The notes beneath the pieces were generated by a model, which did not search any database, was not told the DNA's origin, and saw only the letters and a program-made list of their open reading frames with translations. Below are positions 38,694 through 41,033 of a stretch of DNA of 41,033 bases, in pieces. The position numbers were made by a program, and so were the translations under genes. The DNA lies in contig NZ_ATJV01000060.1 of assembly GCF_000443165.1 (NCBI RefSeq), forward strand, positions 1-41,033, given 5' to 3'. Origin of the DNA: Thauera terpenica 58Eu. GTDB taxonomy: Bacteria; Pseudomonadota; Gammaproteobacteria; Burkholderiales; Rhodocyclaceae. Each line of letters begins with the position of its first letter. The first letter of the stretch is position 1.

Positions 38694-40154
38694 TTATACG
38701 CAGCAGTAGTTCAAGAAGCCGAAAGCGTCCTTGTACGGAAGGGGCGGCGATCCTCCATGGTCGTTTTCGTAATTGGCTTTGCCGATATAGTGACGGCCGT
38801 TGTCGGTAGCCTCGCCGATCGCTACCTGGGCTTCCTTGATCAATTTCTGGTCAGTGGTCATGAAACCGAATGGAATCAACGACGCCGTGTTGCCGGCAGG
38901 CGCGTAGTGGAAAAGCACGCACGCGAAGCACGACGGCACCAGAAGAATCTCTATCCGGCCATTGGCAAGGTCGCCTTCATGGAAATAGAGAGACTTCTCC
39001 TGTTTGCCCCAAAAAATGCTTTGTAGTCTACGTACTGTCTGCCGAGTACCTGGGTAGAGTATCTTCACTTCTTCCGTGAAGTGCGCCCTTTTTCTCTTAG
39101 ATTGAGGAAGCGCCTTTTGAAGCGCAAAATAGAAATCGTCGAAAAGTTTTGACCGGCCCCAGAAGCGGTAGTCCGGCGCCATCCAGGCGACGGAGGTCAG
39201 CAGATTGCTCGTGACCTGCCCTTCTTGGACTGGCAGCGAGCCCTTGACGGCTGAAATAATCGACGCCGAATTGCTCGGCATGTATATGTTGCCGATCAGG
39301 GGTTGTGTGTGCTCCGGATAGCCAATCTCCTTACGCACATGCACGGCGCGGACGTACGCTTGGAAATCGAACCCCCTTTTCGAGAGGAATTGGCCAACGA
39401 GCTTGTCGTCGAACCTTTCGACGAAGTCTTCCAGGGATTTCTGTTGGCTAGTCAGCGTCAAGCGAAGCGCATCGGAAACGGCCGCCTCCACTCCCAACCG
39501 GTATTCTTGCGGCGCTTCGTCGTCGTACGCGATCTGTCGTTCGACCTCGAGCTCCTCGTTCAGGAAGAAGCCGACCTCGAGCGGCACTCCGAACAGCTTG
39601 TCGCTTTTGACCTTCGATATCTTGTAGATGTCGATCTTATCGTTGGTCCTTTCCTTCGCCTTTAGAATCCGCTGGAAATGGGTCTGGTACGCCTGCTCCG
39701 CCAAGTGTGTGCTATCGCCGATTTGTGTTTGGTCGATAGGCAATTCGCATGCGTAGGCCGGTGTTTTCCTGCTCCTGACATTATTTAACGGATGGAAAGT
39801 CACTAGATCGAAGTCGACCGAATCCGTTCGGGGCTTTACGACGGAAAACCTAGGCAGGTCGTCATCCGTGTAAAACTTGGACTCTGCGTAAGGCGTCAGA
39901 CGGATGGACGAGCCGTCGAACTCTACGAGACTCTGGTCGACCAGTGATTCGAGCAGCAACCTGGTTTCCTTGCTAGTGAAACCGAAATACTGCGCGAGTT
40001 GCTCCGCTTCGATGTCTTCGCAAAGTCGGATCAGCCGGAGCGCGAATTCGATGACCTTCGGGAGGCTTTCGTTCACCGTTACGGACGAATGGATCACGAA
40101 TTGACGAGCCGGCAGGGCGAAAGTGATCAGATTCAGGGGAATTTGCGTAAACAT
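38694..40154 (-). CDS. Winged-helix-containing protein of unknown family, partner of the helicase
   Basis: This encodes 486 residues from ATG 40152-40154, just 3 nt after the helicase stop codon, so the two are one operon. Residues about 30-95 look like a winged helix-turn-helix (LPKVIEFALRLIRLCEDIEAEQLAQYFGF, then LLLESLVDQSLVEFDGSSIRLT). The remaining ~390 residues, with blocks such as FGVPLEVGFFLNEELEVERQ, SKRGFDFQAYVRAVHVRK and VPSCFACVLFHYAP, do not match a family I know. There is no signal peptide or TM. Tight coupling to an SF1 helicase suggests a DNA- or RNA-binding accessory or effector subunit. Composition is AT-rich relative to the chromosome. Confidence 0.75.
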   Translation of the reverse strand: MFTQIPLNLITFALPARQFVIHSSVTVNESLPKVIEFALRLIRLCEDIEAEQLAQYFGFTSKETRLLLESLVDQSLVEFDGSSIRLTPYAESKFYTDDDLPRFSVVKPRTDSVDFDLVTFHPLNNVRSRKTPAYACELPIDQTQIGDSTHLAEQAYQTHFQRILKAKERTNDKIDIYKISKVKSDKLFGVPLEVGFFLNEELEVERQIAYDDEAPQEYRLGVEAAVSDALRLTLTSQQKSLEDFVERFDDKLVGQFLSKRGFDFQAYVRAVHVRKEIGYPEHTQPLIGNIYMPSNSASIISAVKGSLPVQEGQVTSNLLTSVAWMAPDYRFWGRSKLFDDFYFALQKALPQSKRKRAHFTEEVKILYPGTRQTVRRLQSIFWGKQEKSLYFHEGDLANGRIEILLVPSCFACVLFHYAPAGNTASLIPFGFMTTDQKLIKEAQVAIGEATDNGRHYIGKANYENDHGGSPPLPYKDAFGFLNYCCV

Positions 40155-40157
40155 GGC

Positions 40158-41033
40158 TTAATTCTTCAGGCTTTCGGCAGTCACGTGGCACACCCGCTTC
40201 TCACCCCGGGCCTCCTCGAAGGATCGGACGAAGGTACCGAGCGGGCTCTCGGTATTCCGGTCTTTCCACATCCTCATGGCACCGATGATCACGAGCCGGT
40301 CCATCGCTCGCGACATGGCCACGTTCAGACGATTAGGACTCGACAGGAAACCTTGCTCGTATTTGGCGTTGTGCCGCACTAGGGACAATATGACTATCCG
40401 ATTCTCCTTACCTTGGTAGCCGTCCACGGTGTCCACTTTGATCAACGACCGCAGGGGTCCGAGCCATTCGGCACGGGCGATGGCGTTGTTGATCCGGGTC
40501 ACCTGTGCTCGGTACATCGCGATGATCCCGATAGGAATCTCTCCCTGCTTGAGATCGCTGACCAAGTCATTCGTAAATTGCTCGTTCTGGAGGACGTGCC
40601 GCAGGACGTCGATTACTGCTCGGGCCTCGTATTGGTTCGCGCAGCTCCTGTCCGGCGTTTTCTCATGGTAGCTCTGCTTTCCGGCGCAACTCGTATCGAC
40701 CCATACGACTTCGGAGTCGAATGGTTCCGCCAATTGCCCGAAGTACCCCTTTGGCTCACCTCTTCCCTGCGCCAGCCTTTTGCCCCGCGGCTCGTAGAAG
40801 CACTTGGACACGAGCGAACATATTTCCGGAGCCATCCGGTATTGGGTCGTGAGAGTGGCTCCAACCGCCTTGCCATACGGTGACTCGAATGCCCGCTCGA
40901 AGTCGCTGTCGAAAACGTCCGAATCCCGTCCAACCCGGAGCCTTTGCCCATTTCGTTATACACAACTCTGCCCGTTCAGTACGCCGACCGAAATAATCGT
41001 TGACCTTCAATGACTTACGAGAAGTACTTGTAA
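40158..41033 (-). CDS. SF1 (Upf1/DNA2-like) helicase, C-terminal part; partial and apparently frameshifted
   Basis: The frame open from 40955 to 40158 carries the second RecA-like domain of a superfamily 1B helicase: TTQYRMAPEICSLVSKCFYEP, GIIAMYRAQVTRINNAI, VDTVDGYQGKENRIVILSLVR and SPNRLNVAMSRAMDRLVIIG (motifs IV to VI). In this frame a TAA stands at 40956-40958, but the protein-like sequence appears to continue toward the window edge in two other frames (VVYNEMGKGSGLD, then further up LKVNDYFGRRTE), with shifts near 40926-40927 and 40973-40977. The N-terminal domain with Walker A is outside. It is either a decaying gene or affected by sequence error at the window end. Confidence 0.75.

Noticed and set aside
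36411-41033. Assignment as a Gabija, PARIS or Septu system
   Set aside because: The ATPase-TOPRIM gene lacks the cognate partner gene of each system in its operon, and the helicase present is of another subfamily and on the opposite strand.

Overview
The window looks like chromosomal DNA of a GC-rich betaproteobacterium, most likely Rhodocyclales (Thauera/Azoarcus type). This placement is inferred from the overall GC-rich coding style and from gene content: an RpfE-like gene next to recJ, a single LolC/E permease with LolD, an 865-residue AcnB, and an Orn/STE24/RsgA cluster. No rRNA or tRNA gene was recognised, and there is no CRISPR array.

Layout. 1-3.2 kb: recJ start and an upstream RpfE-like gene (minus strand), a Xre/RES toxin-antitoxin pair with repeat-rich upstream DNA, then an OmpR-type regulator. 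3.2-7.4 kb: with that regulator, a TorS-like hybrid kinase and a TorT-like periplasmic protein form a complete TorR/TorS/TorT-like signalling set, but no TMAO reductase genes are present. 7.5-16.5 kb: YgiQ radical SAM protein, a CHASE-PAS-GGDEF diguanylate cyclase, LolC/E-LolD lipoprotein export, and ComEC DNA uptake. 16.5-23.5 kb: a small secreted protein, an alpha/beta hydrolase, RsgA, a monohaem cytochrome c, an M48 protease, oligoribonuclease, a membrane glycosyltransferase, and ribosomal protein L31 with a strong terminator. 23.8-31.2 kb: DusC, a TrmB-like methyltransferase, YecA/YkgJ/YkgJ small metal-motif proteins, an Ap4A phosphorylase, an S4-domain protein, a K+-channel-like protein with a small membrane partner, and YchJ. 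31.4-34.1 kb: acnB with a candidate operator and an intrinsic terminator.

Downstream of acnB the character changes. The last ~245 bp of acnB plus its terminator recur at about 35,574-35,905 at roughly 93% identity. Between the two copies lie an intact RHH/PIN toxin-antitoxin pair and a decayed ccdAB pair (nonsense codon in ccdA, frameshift in ccdB). Beyond the second copy is visibly AT-richer DNA: a ~500 bp hairpin-bearing non-coding stretch, a 649-residue OLD-like ATPase with a TOPRIM-like C-terminal half, and a convergent two-gene operon encoding an SF1 helicase (running off the window end, apparently frameshifted) and a 486-residue winged-helix protein of unknown family. This is best read as a horizontally acquired, probably anti-phage, island built next to acnB. 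The ATPase-TOPRIM gene and the helicase/winged-helix operon are the best candidates for an undescribed system. Their defence role is inference from domain content and context only.
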